Positions 52,479 to 61,628 of a stretch of DNA of 64,000 nucleotides are shown here, one piece after another. Every line of letters starts with the position of its first letter. Within the stretch, counting starts at the first letter, position 1. Source of the DNA: Candidatus Hydrogenedentota bacterium (GTDB lineage Bacteria > Hydrogenedentota > Hydrogenedentia > Hydrogenedentales > JAGMZX01). The position numbers were made by a program, and so were the translations under genes. The notes beneath the pieces were generated by a model. That model was not told the DNA's origin and did not search any database. It was given only the letters and a program-made list of their open reading frames with translations. The stretch spans positions 122,998 to 186,997 of the forward strand of contig JAKQEQ010000192.1 in the NCBI GenBank assembly GCA_029556545.1, given 5' to 3'.

Positions 52479-54011
52479 ATGTGTTGCCATGACATGAGCC
52501 GGAGAACGTTCTTGGGCACGGCCGCAATAGGCGCTGGCATGGGACTGAGCAGCGCGGTATGGGCGCAGACGGCGGATATGCCGGATTGGCCCGCAGACAT
52601 GTGGGATGCTGCACGCCCCTACAAGAAGCCCACGCAGACACTACGCATCCAGGCGGTGCTCATGTATCGGGTGCCTGTTCCGCGTGAGAGGACCTCCTGG
52701 AAATCGTGGGGAGATGTGCAGACCCATGAAGCGGCCGATGAAGAGGCCAAACGCATTGCGGAGGAGTTGACACAGATCGCGGCACAGGCCGCCTTCCCGA
52801 TGGAAGTCCTGCCGGTCCACAAGGTACTCACGCCGGAGGAGGCTCGGACGGACCACGAACCACGGGCCGACGTGACGATTGTGTATCCCGCCACAGGGGG
52901 TGGGGATACGCTGCGCGCCTGCCTGCCCGAGAAGGGCGGGCTCGTCTTTGTGCGCCATCGTTCGGGCTCCGTCTACTATTGGTACGAGGCCCTCAGCGTG
53001 AAGTATCTGCGTCCCTCCGGGACCGCCGAAAGCCCAGACGGCGAGGGGCTGCCCATCTCGGCGGATGACGTAGTGGTGGACGACCTGGACGACCTTGCAT
53101 GGCGGCTGCACGCGTTGGCGGCCGTCAAGAACACCGTGGGCACGCGAATCGTGGCCGTTGGGGGACCGTGGGGCAAGTACGCGCCGGAAGCGCCGCAGGT
53201 CGCCAAGGACCGCTATGGACTCGAGATCATCGATGTCAGCTATCAAAGCATCGAACCGCGAATAAAGGCACTGCTGAACAATGCTCAGTGCATGAAACTC
53301 GCCGAAAGATGGACCGATGCCTGCCTCAAGCTACCTGGAACCACCCTGGCGACGGAGCGCGAGTACGTGGTCAACGCCTTCATGCTCTACGGTCTTTTCA
53401 AGGATCTCATGCGCGAGAACGATGCCACCACGTTCACCATCAAGGATTGCATGGCAACCATCATGCCCATGTCCAACACGACGGCCTGCCTCACCCTAGG
53501 CCTGCTCAACGACGAAGGTCTGCTGGCGTTTTGCGAATCCGACTTCGTAATTATCCCTGCGGGCATTCTGCTGCATCACGTCGCGGGCAAACCGGTGTTC
53601 CTGCACAATTCGACCTTCCCGCACAAGGGCATCGTGACCTGCGCGCATTGCAGTTCTCCAAGGCGCTTCAATGGCGACCGCTACGAACCCACGCTGATCA
53701 CCACCCACTACGAATCTGAATTCGGAGCCGCACCAAAGGTGGACGTTCCCCCCGGACAGGACGTTACGTTTATCGATCCCGAATACGCCACCGGCCGGTG
53801 GGTCGGTATGCGCGGCGTTGTCGTAGACAACCCCAACCTCGCCATTTGCCGGTCCCAACAGGACGTGCGCATCCGGGGCGACTGGCGCAAGCTACTCAAT
53901 GAGGTCCGCGATTCCCACTGGGTCATGGTCTACGGCGACTACCTCAAAGAGGCCGGCTATGCGGCCCGCCGCATGGGTATCACCTGGGATAGCCTCGAAA
54001 TGGAAACCTGA
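52479..54011 (+). CDS. exported L-fucose/L-arabinose isomerase-like protein
   Basis: 510 residues. A twin-arginine leader (SRRTFLGTAAIGAGMGLSSA) ends at AQ. The body resembles L-fucose isomerase-like proteins: NTTACLTLGLLNDEGLLAFCESDFV and VAGKPVFLHNSTFPHKGIV are typical metal-centre segments. Aldose-ketose isomerases are normally cytoplasmic; an exported form is unusual and may act on a different substrate or be non-enzymatic. Start 52479 has AAGGAG 9 bases upstream; ATG 52494 is an alternative just before the RR motif. Confidence 0.8.
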   Translation: MCCHDMSRRTFLGTAAIGAGMGLSSAVWAQTADMPDWPADMWDAARPYKKPTQTLRIQAVLMYRVPVPRERTSWKSWGDVQTHEAADEEAKRIAEELTQIAAQAAFPMEVLPVHKVLTPEEARTDHEPRADVTIVYPATGGGDTLRACLPEKGGLVFVRHRSGSVYYWYEALSVKYLRPSGTAESPDGEGLPISADDVVVDDLDDLAWRLHALAAVKNTVGTRIVAVGGPWGKYAPEAPQVAKDRYGLEIIDVSYQSIEPRIKALLNNAQCMKLAERWTDACLKLPGTTLATEREYVVNAFMLYGLFKDLMRENDATTFTIKDCMATIMPMSNTTACLTLGLLNDEGLLAFCESDFVIIPAGILLHHVAGKPVFLHNSTFPHKGIVTCAHCSSPRRFNGDRYEPTLITTHYESEFGAAPKVDVPPGQDVTFIDPEYATGRWVGMRGVVVDNPNLAICRSQQDVRIRGDWRKLLNEVRDSHWVMVYGDYLKEAGYAARRMGITWDSLEMET

Positions 54012-54030
54012 CAAACTTGCATGCATGAAG

Positions 54031-54049
54031 TCCGGCGGATTCCGCCGGA
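54031..54049 (+). terminator. possible hairpin after the isomerase-like gene
   Basis: TCCGGCGGA-T-TCCGCCGGA is a near-perfect palindrome 20 bases after the stop codon; no T-tract follows. It could be a Rho-independent-like or 3' stabilising hairpin. The rest of 54012-54293 holds no gene that I can see. Confidence 0.4.
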
Positions 54050-54293
54050 ACAAGGCTTCTCCGGAATCTGATGCCGTCTCTCGGGTGCCGACTCAATACA
54101 TCGGCCTGCTGCCAACAAAGTCTCGCGAGGGATAAGAGCACATGGCGCATGTCGTACAGAGAAGGTCAATCGGGAGGACAACCGGATCAGCACCGGGAAA
54201 AGATCGGGTGTGTAACCGGGATTCCGAAAAGACTGATCTTCTCGTTCTGATTGCGATTAGGATGCGCTTACGGCCTGCTAAGCTAATGAATAG

Positions 54294-54327
54294 GCGCCAG
54301 AGACTATGTCGCGTAAGTCTCTGGCGC
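54294..54327 (-). terminator. terminator hairpin of tRNA-Pro
   Basis: A perfect 12-bp stem (GCGCCAGAGACT, 54294-54305, with AGTCTCTGGCGC, 54316-54327) and a 10-base loop lies 14 bases beyond the CCA end of the tRNA. The minus-strand tail is CTATTCATT, only partly T-rich. Confidence 0.55.
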
Positions 54328-54341
54328 ACATTGCTTTATAA

Positions 54342-54420
54342 TGGTCGGGGTGAGAGGATTTGAACCTCCGACCTCTTGGTCCCGAACCAAGCGCGCTAAA
54401 CCGGGCTGCGCTACACCCCG
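54342..54420 (-). tRNA. tRNA-Pro (anticodon CGG)
   Basis: Minus-strand cloverleaf with acceptor CGGGGTG/CACCCCG, anticodon arm CTTGG-TTCGGGA-CCAAG, T-arm GGAGG-TTCAAAT-CCTCT and an encoded CCA end (54344-54342). 79 bases including CCA. It decodes CCG. It sits next to the left end of the IS4-type element. Confidence 0.95.
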
Positions 54421-54435
54421 ACGTGAAGAAACTTA

Positions 54436-54465
54436 ATGGTACCGCATTTTGACTGAGCGTATCAA
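54436..54465 (-). promoter_or_regulatory. candidate promoter of tRNA-Pro
   Basis: On the minus strand TTGATA (54465-54460), an 18-base spacer and TACCAT (54441-54436) end 16 bases before the tRNA 5' end. The -10 is weak. Confidence 0.35.
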
Positions 54466-54817
54466 GTAACCCAGTGATCCCCAGTTTCTGATGCAGGCAA
54501 TAAACAAAGGCCGTACGTGACCTGTTTCCGGTTAGAATGGCCTCAAGCTGCAAAATTGAGGTCAACCGGGAGGAAGAATTCATGTACGACCCAAGTAAGA
54601 TTTTGGCATGGACTTTCTCGCATGTCCAGGGGATGCGCCTGAGCCGATGCAAGACCTTGGCGGCGGTCGTGAGCGCGGCGCTGTTGATGCAAGGGGTCGG
54701 GGTGTTGGCGCTGGGACGGGCCATGTCAGGCGAAATCGCCGCAAAACACGGCATAAAGCGTGTGTGGCGCTTCTTGCGCAACGGTCGATTTGAGACGGAA
54801 ATTGACCTGCCCCCGTT

Positions 54818-55744
54818 TTATGTACCAACTTGAATGAGAGTATTTGCCTTGGTTTCGGGTCGTGGCTCCGGGGTGCAGGCATTGTCGGAACGGAGGGAGG
54901 CCGTAGGCCGACCGGAGTTCCGACAATGCGCGGCGAATTCCGCCGGGGTCCTGTAGTTCAAACTGCTGTGCGGTCGTTCTTCATTGTACTCGTTGCGCCA
55001 GGCTTCCACCACCGTCTGGGCATGGCGGCCATCGATGAAGACGTGCATGTTCAGGCACTCGTCTCGGAACTTGTCGTTGAAACTCTCGATGAACGGGTTC
55101 TCCCACGGGCTTCCGGGGGTGATGTAGAGGGTCTTCGCGTGATGCTCCGCCAGCCAAGTCTGAAGCGCCTTGGCGATGAGTTCGGGACCGTTGTCGGAAC
55201 GAATGTACTCGGGCCGGCCATATAGCATGAAAAGCCATTCCAGGGATGCAATCACTTTCGCGGCCCCGATGGAACGGTCCACACGGATGTGCAGGCACTC
55301 ACGCGTATACTCATCCACGATGCACAACATCCGAAGCTTGCCGCCCCGTTCGGTGCGGTCCTCGATGAAGTCGTAGCTCCACACGTGGTTGGGGTGCTCG
55401 GCCCGCACCGGAAGCTCGGGCGACGGGCCACACCCGCGTTTTCGCTTGGTTTTCCGCTTGCGCTGCAATCCTTCTTCCTTCCAAAGCCGGTGAACCCGTT
55501 TCTTGTTCACCCGCCAGCCTTCGCGCCGCAACAGAGCCAACATCCTCCGAAACCCGTATCGTTTGTGCTTCGTAGCCAACGCCCGCAGACGCTGGCGTAA
55601 CGCGTCCTCTCCGGGTCGTACGCGACGCTCGTACCGAACCGTCATCCGCGGCGCGTCGAGTACCTCACACGCCCGCCGTTCACTGCACACACCCCGCTGC
55701 ACCAGGCCCTTGACCACGGCCCGCTGCGCAGCGGGGCCTACCAC
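54818..55744 (-). CDS. IS3-family transposase OrfB (DDE integrase)
   Basis: 308 residues. HTH_21-like N-terminal region and an rve core with DDE signatures HVWSYDFIEDRT (Asp), IRSDNGPELIAKAL (Asp) and PWENPFIESFNDKFRDECL (Glu). A GTG at 55744 is the in-frame start, but normal expression is as an OrfAB fusion by -1 frameshifting at the A AAA AAG site near the end of orfA. Intact. Confidence 0.95.
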   Translation of the reverse strand: MVGPAAQRAVVKGLVQRGVCSERRACEVLDAPRMTVRYERRVRPGEDALRQRLRALATKHKRYGFRRMLALLRREGWRVNKKRVHRLWKEEGLQRKRKTKRKRGCGPSPELPVRAEHPNHVWSYDFIEDRTERGGKLRMLCIVDEYTRECLHIRVDRSIGAAKVIASLEWLFMLYGRPEYIRSDNGPELIAKALQTWLAEHHAKTLYITPGSPWENPFIESFNDKFRDECLNMHVFIDGRHAQTVVEAWRNEYNEERPHSSLNYRTPAEFAAHCRNSGRPTASLRSDNACTPEPRPETKANTLIQVGT

Positions 55745-56004
55745 TTTTTTGAGTTGACTTCCTTCAGAATCTGGATGTCCACCGCCTGCGCCGCCACGAC
55801 CGCCCGCAACCGCCGGTTCTCCTCCTCCAGTTGCTTAAGCCGGCGCAGTTCTGCGAGGTCCATCCCGCCATACAGACTCCGCCACCGGTACACCGACTGC
55901 TCCGATACTCCGTACTCACGGCAGACCTCTGCAACGGCTTTGCCGCCATCCACCTCCTGCAGAATCCGAATGATCTGCTCTTCCTTGAATCGCTTGCCCT
56001 TCAT
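55738..56004 (-). CDS. IS3-family OrfA (HTH DNA-binding)
   Basis: 88 residues. HTH_8 domain KGKRFKEEQIIRILQEVDGG with CREYGVSEQSVYRWR and a leucine zipper (LAELRRLKQLEEENRRLRAVV). Start follows AGGAGGA. The last codons TCA AAA AAG TGG TAG contain the slippery heptamer A AAA AAG in the zero frame; a -1 slip reads straight into OrfB (GTG GTA GGC). Confidence 0.94.
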   Translation of the reverse strand: MKGKRFKEEQIIRILQEVDGGKAVAEVCREYGVSEQSVYRWRSLYGGMDLAELRRLKQLEEENRRLRAVVAAQAVDIQILKEVNSKKW

Positions 56005-56959
56005 GAGAGACTCCTCCTAAGCTCAGAAGCTTACGGTTTCTCTCATTCAATCTGGTACAACTTTCGGGGGACAGGCCAAAATGCTATTTGCAGCGCTGTT
56101 CCATGCGCTACGTCCACCGACCAGACGGACGATCATTTTGGTGGATTGGACGGATCGCGACCCGTTCCAACAACTCGTGTTTTCGCTGCCGCACGATGGT
56201 CGAGCGCTGCCTTTCCTGGGGAGCACGATGCGAAAAGGAACTTCCGAAGACGAGACCAAGGGGCGCATGATTGCGGCGGAAACCCAGGCGATGGACATGC
56301 TGGAGCGCCTATGTCCGACGGAAGTCCGTCCCGTAATCATCGCCGACCGTGGGTTCGGCCATCCCCGCCGGCTTAAGGGAATTCAGAAGAGGGGATGGTA
56401 CTTCGTGCAGCGATTTTCCTGTATTCATCAGGTGTCCGCGGAGCAGCACATGGGCACGCTCAAGGAACTGGGGATAGGGCGCGGATGGCGCGCGAGAGAC
56501 TGGGGGTGGGGGACGATGGATGAACAGGAGTTCGGTCCGATTCGACTGATCACGGTGTTTGAGCGCGAGGCCGAAGAGGCCTGGTATCTCGTTACCAATC
56601 TTGAGGTTAGCCCCCCGCGGAAATCGTCCGTCTTCACAAACGTCGCATGTGGACCGAAGCTATGTTCCGGGATCTGAAGAACCGCGACTGGGGGCTGGGG
56701 CTCGACTGTGTCCGGCTCTCCGAACCCGAACGCCATGACCGTCACTTCGCCATTCTTGCTCTGGCGTATATCCTGCTGTGCGCTTTTGGGGCTGCCGCCA
56801 AAACCTTCAACATCGCCCAGACACTGAAAGCCAAGACCCGGGCCGACCGTGTCCTCAATCTCGCACGAATCGGGAATTACTTCTTACAACTATATCGATA
56901 TCCTCTCAAAGAAGCTTGGGCCGCTCTCGCCGCTCTACCTACATGAAACTGGGGAGCAC

Positions 56960-57330
56960 CAAGGGGAGGAACGGCAATTGCAGGACATGCGAGGCTATCA
57001 TGGCGCGACTACCCATATCCGGTCCCGTCGGGACCGCGCGGTCAGCGGCACTACTCATTCATACGCGAAGCGTGTACACTATGTGCGTGGACGCGGAGAG
57101 GACCACGCGTTCGCGGACCTTTCGGGATCGGGCGGCGCGCTCCGCCGTCTTCCGTCGCGTCGCGCGCTCTTACGCGGTGGGCCGGACCGCAACGTCTGGC
57201 GGATACACTGGTGCTTTGCGCGGTCGCAAGCGATTCCAGTTGGTCTTTCCCAGCGGTCCTTGTCAAGTATCCGAGGGTCGGCTGGACCGCGCGGCAGGGT
57301 TTGGCGGTTCCCGATGAAGGACGCATCCAA
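56960..57330. other. 371-base region without a recognised gene
   Basis: Between the IS4-type right end and the methyltransferase gene. Several overlapping frames are open on both strands but none has a family match or leader that I can recognise. The palindrome GTGTACAC lies near 57073. The methyltransferase frame is open upstream to 57211, but that part lacks a ribosome site. Confidence 0.4.
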
Positions 57331-58332
57331 GTGAGGAAGACCAGAGTGGGCGTGATCGATCAACTGAATAACGCGGCGTCCTCGGTTGCCGAACCCGTAG
57401 ACGCACCCAGCGGCGAGAAGCCTCGAAGCCCGGTACCATCGCTTCGTCATGTGTCACCCCGGTCGATATATGATTTTGAGACCGCGCAACCCGTGTACTC
57501 GGCGTTCGGCGTGCCCACGCGTGTTGTGCGCATTTACGAATGCCCGGAGTCGGGCGTGCGCTTCAGAATGCCGCCATCGAGGGAAGAGTCGGCGCTACTT
57601 CATGCCAAACACTATCAGGACTTCTGCGGCGCGGGCTCGCCGGACTACGAAGCCGCCAATCGTGAAAGACTGGCGGAACGCGTGAAATACCTACAGGCCT
57701 TCCGTCCACAGGGCCGCGTCTTGGATGTGGGCTGTTCCACGGGGCTGATGATGTCCGAACTTACCCGGGCTGGTTTCGAAGCGTTTGGCTGTGACGTGTC
57801 AAGTGAAGCCTGCGCGGTGGTCCGTGAACAGTTCGGCGCCGAGCGTGTATGCCATGGCGACACAAAGGACGCGCGCGGGCGATTCGGGGAATCTGCTTTC
57901 GACATTATAACACTTATGGATGTGATCGAGCATTTTCATGATGCCGCGGGCGGACTGCGCGACATTCACTCGCTGTTGAAGCCCGGTGGACTTGTGTTCT
58001 TGCGCACCCCTTCCCTTTCATCGCCTTTCTTTCGCTTGGCGGATTGGAGCTATCGGTTGACCCTGGGCCGCTATACCCGCGCCGTACAGACCATTTATCA
58101 CGCGGAACACATATACTTCTTCAGCGAGAAAGGATTGCGCATGTTGCTCGAGGAATCGGGACTCTCGATGGTCAGCATGCGTCCCGACCCGCTGAGCTGG
58201 CGTGTATTTCGTGTGTGCGAGTTAGTGCACGGGCCTTTGGTCAATGCGACGCTCGCATTGGTATACTTTGTATCTCGAGCAATGGGGGGCGGACACGGCA
58301 TAAACATTATCGCACAACGCTGTGAACAGTAG
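57331..58332 (+). CDS. class I SAM-dependent methyltransferase
   Basis: 333 residues from GTG 57331 behind AAGGA. Motif I GRVLDVGCSTGLMMSEL, acidic loop FGCDVSSEA, motif IV FDIITLMDVIEHFHDA and post-motif LLKPGGLVFLRTPS are typical of UbiE/COQ5-like and sugar methyltransferases. The N-terminal region has YECPESGVRFRMP, possibly a decayed zinc ribbon. Substrate unknown; glycan modification is plausible beside the following membrane protein. Confidence 0.85.
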   Translation: MRKTRVGVIDQLNNAASSVAEPVDAPSGEKPRSPVPSLRHVSPRSIYDFETAQPVYSAFGVPTRVVRIYECPESGVRFRMPPSREESALLHAKHYQDFCGAGSPDYEAANRERLAERVKYLQAFRPQGRVLDVGCSTGLMMSELTRAGFEAFGCDVSSEACAVVREQFGAERVCHGDTKDARGRFGESAFDIITLMDVIEHFHDAAGGLRDIHSLLKPGGLVFLRTPSLSSPFFRLADWSYRLTLGRYTRAVQTIYHAEHIYFFSEKGLRMLLEESGLSMVSMRPDPLSWRVFRVCELVHGPLVNATLALVYFVSRAMGGGHGINIIAQRCEQ

Positions 58333-58593
58333 ACCGACGAGGTTTTCGACGAGTTCGCCCCTTGCTGGCGGGCCGCGAGGTGTGTCAAGTAGTTCGATTG
58401 CGCCGTGGCGTGGTCGCGAAGGAATCGGGGTCTCGATATCGCGTCCAGGGGCGAATCGTCTTTGATATGATGCGGGCGACGCACTTTGCGGTTCGGACGG
58501 GTGCGAGGTTTGACCCGTTGACGCCGTGGGCGGGGGGACGCTGTTCGTTCGCGCGCTTCGATGGTAGGCTGGGCGTGTAAGAGGGAAATGGCC

Positions 58594-60675
58594 ATGCATA
58601 AAAGGACTCTCCGGCCGTGGGTCGCGCGGCATGGTGTCTTCTGCGGCGTCATGCTCCTGTGCGCGGTCGGCGGCGCGGTGTTTCTCTACGGATACACAGA
58701 CGTCCTGTGCGGCGAGAAGCGATTCCCCTATTGTTTGTCGCCCGCGGTCTTGTGGGCGTCGGGACGGGGGTTGTGGGCTCCGGACGGGATATACCCGCCG
58801 CTACACGGGTTCGTAACGCAGGAGCAGCCGTCCGTTGACGCCGAAGCGGTTCGGAACATCGGAACTGCGCCTCTCACGGATTTCCACGCCTGCCATCAGT
58901 ATCTGCTGTACCTGGTCGGGGCGGCGTGGCGCGTGTTCGGGATTTCCTGGGGCGTGTTCAGGCTGGTGTTGCTCCTGTTCTTCTGCGCGACGGCCGCGGC
59001 GCTGTACGGCGTCTTTCGCCTGGGGATGAACCGTTGGGTCAGCGCGATGGCGACGCTGCTCTGCATGTTTTCGCCGGGCATGCTCGCCGCACTCTTCAAC
59101 CTGCGCGACTACAGCCGCGCCTTCTTCGCCTTCGCCGCTATCGCGCTGCTCGGCTTGATGGTCAAACACGGCGTGACGCGATCGCGAGTGCTCGGGGGCG
59201 CGGCGCTGCTCGGGCTGGTGGTCGGCTTGGGGTTGGGATTCCGCCAAGACATCCTCACCTGCATCCCGCCGGCGCTCTTCGTGATGCTGTGTCTCGCACC
59301 GTCCGTCGCCCCGCTGCGTTACTATTGGCGCGTGGCGGCGGTCGCGCTGTTCTTCTGCGTAATTGTCTTGTCTTCTTTTCCGATCCTGGTCGCGATCCGG
59401 CAATTCGGCCCGACTACGTCGCACCACATCATTGGCGGTTTCGCGGTGGGCCTCGAAGACCACCTGGGCGTCGGCCGGGCGTCGTATCAGCACCTTGCCC
59501 TCTGCGACGACCGCTACATCCACGCGACGACGTCGAGTTACGCGCGTCGCGCGCTCGATGCAAGCGAGCCCGTAGCGTTTCTCAGCCCCGAAGCCGCCAA
59601 GGTGGGCGACCGATACGTGCTGGCGATGGCGGCCGCGTTCCCGGCGGACATGCTGGCGCGGGGCTACGCGGGCGTGCTGCGCATCTTGCGCGGCCCGGGC
59701 CAGGACGGATATCCAAGCCTGCTTCACGACCCGATGTCACGGACGGTCTGGCGCATCGAGCGGATGCTTGGCGCGGGCGGCGGCGCGGTGCTGTGCGGGC
59801 TGGCGGGCATTGCGCTGGTGCTGCTCGGCCTGAGCAATACGCGCCACGCTTGGGCGGTGCTTATTTGCGTGCTGTACTTCTGCAGCTACATTTCCTTGCA
59901 GTTTCAGTTGCGGCACTGCTTTCATCTCTTCTTCATTCCGCTTTGGCTGGCCGGCTATGCCGTGAACCGCGCTCACGACGGCGTTCGATCGCTTTGCGAG
60001 GAGAGCAGGCGGGGGACTCTTCGGTCAAACCTCGAAACCGCCCGGTCCGCATGGCGCGCTCCCGCCAAGCGGCTGGCAACATTCGCCGGATGTGCCGTTG
60101 CCCTCGTCGTTGTTCCCTTTAGCGGGGCGCGCGCAGTTCAGGACGCGCGGGTCGCGCGCATGAACCAAGAACTTTCCGTCGCGTCGTTGGAAGAACTTGT
60201 GACCGAGCTTGTCATCGAGGACCGGAGGGCGCTGGTGCGTCCGATAGTCCCGGTCACGGACATGAATCTGATGCAGGACCCGGACGAGGTTCCCGATTGG
60301 CTGTTTCACGACGCCTACCTGGTTGCCGTATTCGATGCGTCGCAAAGGGCGCGGTCGCTTCGCGTGCGGTACGATCAGGACGAGGGAGGCAACGAATTCA
60401 CGACTTCACTCGTCATAGGGCCGACGGGGAACGATCCCTCGCGGGAGACGCGGGTGTTCTTCCCGGTGTACGAAACGTTGGGCGCCCGGAAGAAGGGGAG
60501 CATGGGAGGCTGGATTCGTTTTGCCGGGATCGAAATGCGCCAGGCGGACCTAGGGTCGTTCCGGGGGTTGTACCGCGTCGCGGAGGCGCGGCGGTTCCCG
60601 CTCTGGCTCGAGTGGTGCGTCCCGGGCGACCCGGACCGATTCATCCCGCATCAAGCAGTCTGTACGCGCCCGTAG
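58594..60675 (+). CDS. multi-pass membrane protein, possible GT39/GT83-like glycosyltransferase
   Basis: 693 residues with about 9-10 hydrophobic helices in the first 500 (for example GVFCGVMLLCAVGGAVFLYG, LVLLLFFCATAAALYGVF, VLGGAALLGLVVGLGLGF), then a soluble C-terminal region (about 530-693). An NLRDYSRAFF loop and an RQDI segment follow early helices, as in dolichyl-phosphate-mannose-type enzymes, but no diagnostic DE pair is certain. Start at 58594 is 8 bases after GAGGG; the ATG at 58588 is too close. Confidence 0.7.
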   Translation: MHKRTLRPWVARHGVFCGVMLLCAVGGAVFLYGYTDVLCGEKRFPYCLSPAVLWASGRGLWAPDGIYPPLHGFVTQEQPSVDAEAVRNIGTAPLTDFHACHQYLLYLVGAAWRVFGISWGVFRLVLLLFFCATAAALYGVFRLGMNRWVSAMATLLCMFSPGMLAALFNLRDYSRAFFAFAAIALLGLMVKHGVTRSRVLGGAALLGLVVGLGLGFRQDILTCIPPALFVMLCLAPSVAPLRYYWRVAAVALFFCVIVLSSFPILVAIRQFGPTTSHHIIGGFAVGLEDHLGVGRASYQHLALCDDRYIHATTSSYARRALDASEPVAFLSPEAAKVGDRYVLAMAAAFPADMLARGYAGVLRILRGPGQDGYPSLLHDPMSRTVWRIERMLGAGGGAVLCGLAGIALVLLGLSNTRHAWAVLICVLYFCSYISLQFQLRHCFHLFFIPLWLAGYAVNRAHDGVRSLCEESRRGTLRSNLETARSAWRAPAKRLATFAGCAVALVVVPFSGARAVQDARVARMNQELSVASLEELVTELVIEDRRALVRPIVPVTDMNLMQDPDEVPDWLFHDAYLVAVFDASQRARSLRVRYDQDEGGNEFTTSLVIGPTGNDPSRETRVFFPVYETLGARKKGSMGGWIRFAGIEMRQADLGSFRGLYRVAEARRFPLWLEWCVPGDPDRFIPHQAVCTRP

Positions 60676-60715
60676 CACCCATGTCCGCTTCCAGACAGTC
60701 TCGCCCGAAGCCCAT

Positions 60716-61522
60716 TCAGCGATTCCGGTCCGGCGCTGCGTCACCTTCACCGCGCGGCAACGCAAGAGTGAACCAGATAAGAAAGATGAACAGCGTGTAG
60801 ATCGTGATGTTCTCCCAGAGCGGGAACGAATACCGCGTGTTGAGCGCCTCGGACCAGGAACTGCCGATGTGCGCGCCCGACGCGTGGGCGGCGGCCTTCA
60901 TTTCGGCGTAGAGGAATTCCCACGTAATAAGGAAATAGGCGGCTATGCCGGTAAGCGTCACCCAGAAAAGATAAGGCCAAAGGATCGCGCGACGTGCCGG
61001 GCGCGGCGCGACGCCCGTCCACCGGGACGAGAAGGCATCCGCAACAAGAAGCAGCCCGTGCCACGTATTGCCGAGGATGAATCCAGCGGCGGCGATGATG
61101 GCAACCTTCTCGTGGATTTCCGTCCATTCCCATGTGCCGATAACCGCGCCGCGCGCGTCCGGGAAGACCGCGACCAGGACGATCCCCGTGCAGCCCATCA
61201 GCAGGAACAGCGTGCCGACGCGCGCGCCCCACTTGGTGAACACGGCGAAGCGGCGATGAATGTAGAACGCGAGCGGCATCGCCGCGCATCCCCAGAACGT
61301 CATCGCGATCGAGAAGATCCACCACCAGCGCGGGTTGTGTTTGCCCTCGAAGCTGCCCAGGAAACTGAAGGTATGGGTCATGATCGAGTAGTGGTGATCC
61401 TTCGGGTAGCTGAGCCACGCAATGAATATCAGCCCCCAGAAACCTAGCGACACAACCGTGACGTACCGCTTCAGTTCTCCCGCCCGAAAGTCGCCCCCGC
61501 CATATCGGATCAACGCGCGCAT
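60716..61522 (-). CDS. multi-pass membrane protein, DUF998-like
   Basis: 268 residues with six or more hydrophobic segments (VVSLGFWGLIFIAWLSY, IFSIAMTFWGCAAMPLAFYI, VGTLFLLMGCTGIVLVAVF, YLFWVTLTGIAAYFLITWEF, ITIYTLFIFLIWFTLAL). YSIMTHTFSFLGS and HEKVAIIAAAGFILG fit the DUF998 pattern. Function unknown. It converges with the gene ending at 60675. Confidence 0.65.
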   Translation of the reverse strand: MRALIRYGGGDFRAGELKRYVTVVSLGFWGLIFIAWLSYPKDHHYSIMTHTFSFLGSFEGKHNPRWWWIFSIAMTFWGCAAMPLAFYIHRRFAVFTKWGARVGTLFLLMGCTGIVLVAVFPDARGAVIGTWEWTEIHEKVAIIAAAGFILGNTWHGLLLVADAFSSRWTGVAPRPARRAILWPYLFWVTLTGIAAYFLITWEFLYAEMKAAAHASGAHIGSSWSEALNTRYSFPLWENITIYTLFIFLIWFTLALPRGEGDAAPDRNR

Positions 61523-61628
61523 TGCCGCCTCCCGCTTTTAAAAAAGCCGCCCGGATTCTATCGAAGGCGCGCACTTTCGCGCACCCCGCGGCGCAGGGCC
61601 GCGTGGAACTGCGCGGGACGCCGCGGTG

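Larger units (their letters stand above)
54803..56078. mobile_element. IS3-family (IS407-like) insertion sequence
   Basis: Ends TGACCTGCCCCC (54803) and, inverted, TGGCCTGTCCCCC (56078) continue into matching sub-terminal GTACCA..TTGAATGAGAG. Exact 4-bp target duplication AAAT at 54799-54802 and 56079-56082. Two overlapping genes on the minus strand plus a -1 slippery site. Size 1276 bases and 4-bp duplications suit the IS407 group. Confidence 0.95.
54582..56946 (+). pseudogene. IS4-type transposase gene split by an IS3-family element and frameshifted
   Basis: The first part (54582-54802: RLSRCKTLAAVVSAALLMQG, RVWRFLRNGRFETE) is cut by the insertion at 54803-56078. Joining it after removing one AAAT copy restores MLFAALFHALRPPTRR, ILVDWTDRD and VIIADRGFGH in frame. 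A second break is at the C6 run 56611-56616: adding one C restores NLEVSPP to AEIVRLHKRRMWTEAMFRDLK, the Y-REK-type Glu region. The C-terminal part runs to 56946. Start follows GGGAGG. Two independent lesions make it a pseudogene unless the C-run is a sequencing error. Confidence 0.88.
54474..56959. mobile_element. IS4-type element, interrupted
   Basis: Approximate inverted ends GTGATCCCCAGTTTC (54474-54488) and GAAACTGGGGAGCAC (56945-56959) bracket a broken transposase gene. No target duplication was recognised at these ends, so the boundaries are provisional. The element carries an IS3-family insertion and a one-base deletion and should be inactive. Confidence 0.68.
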
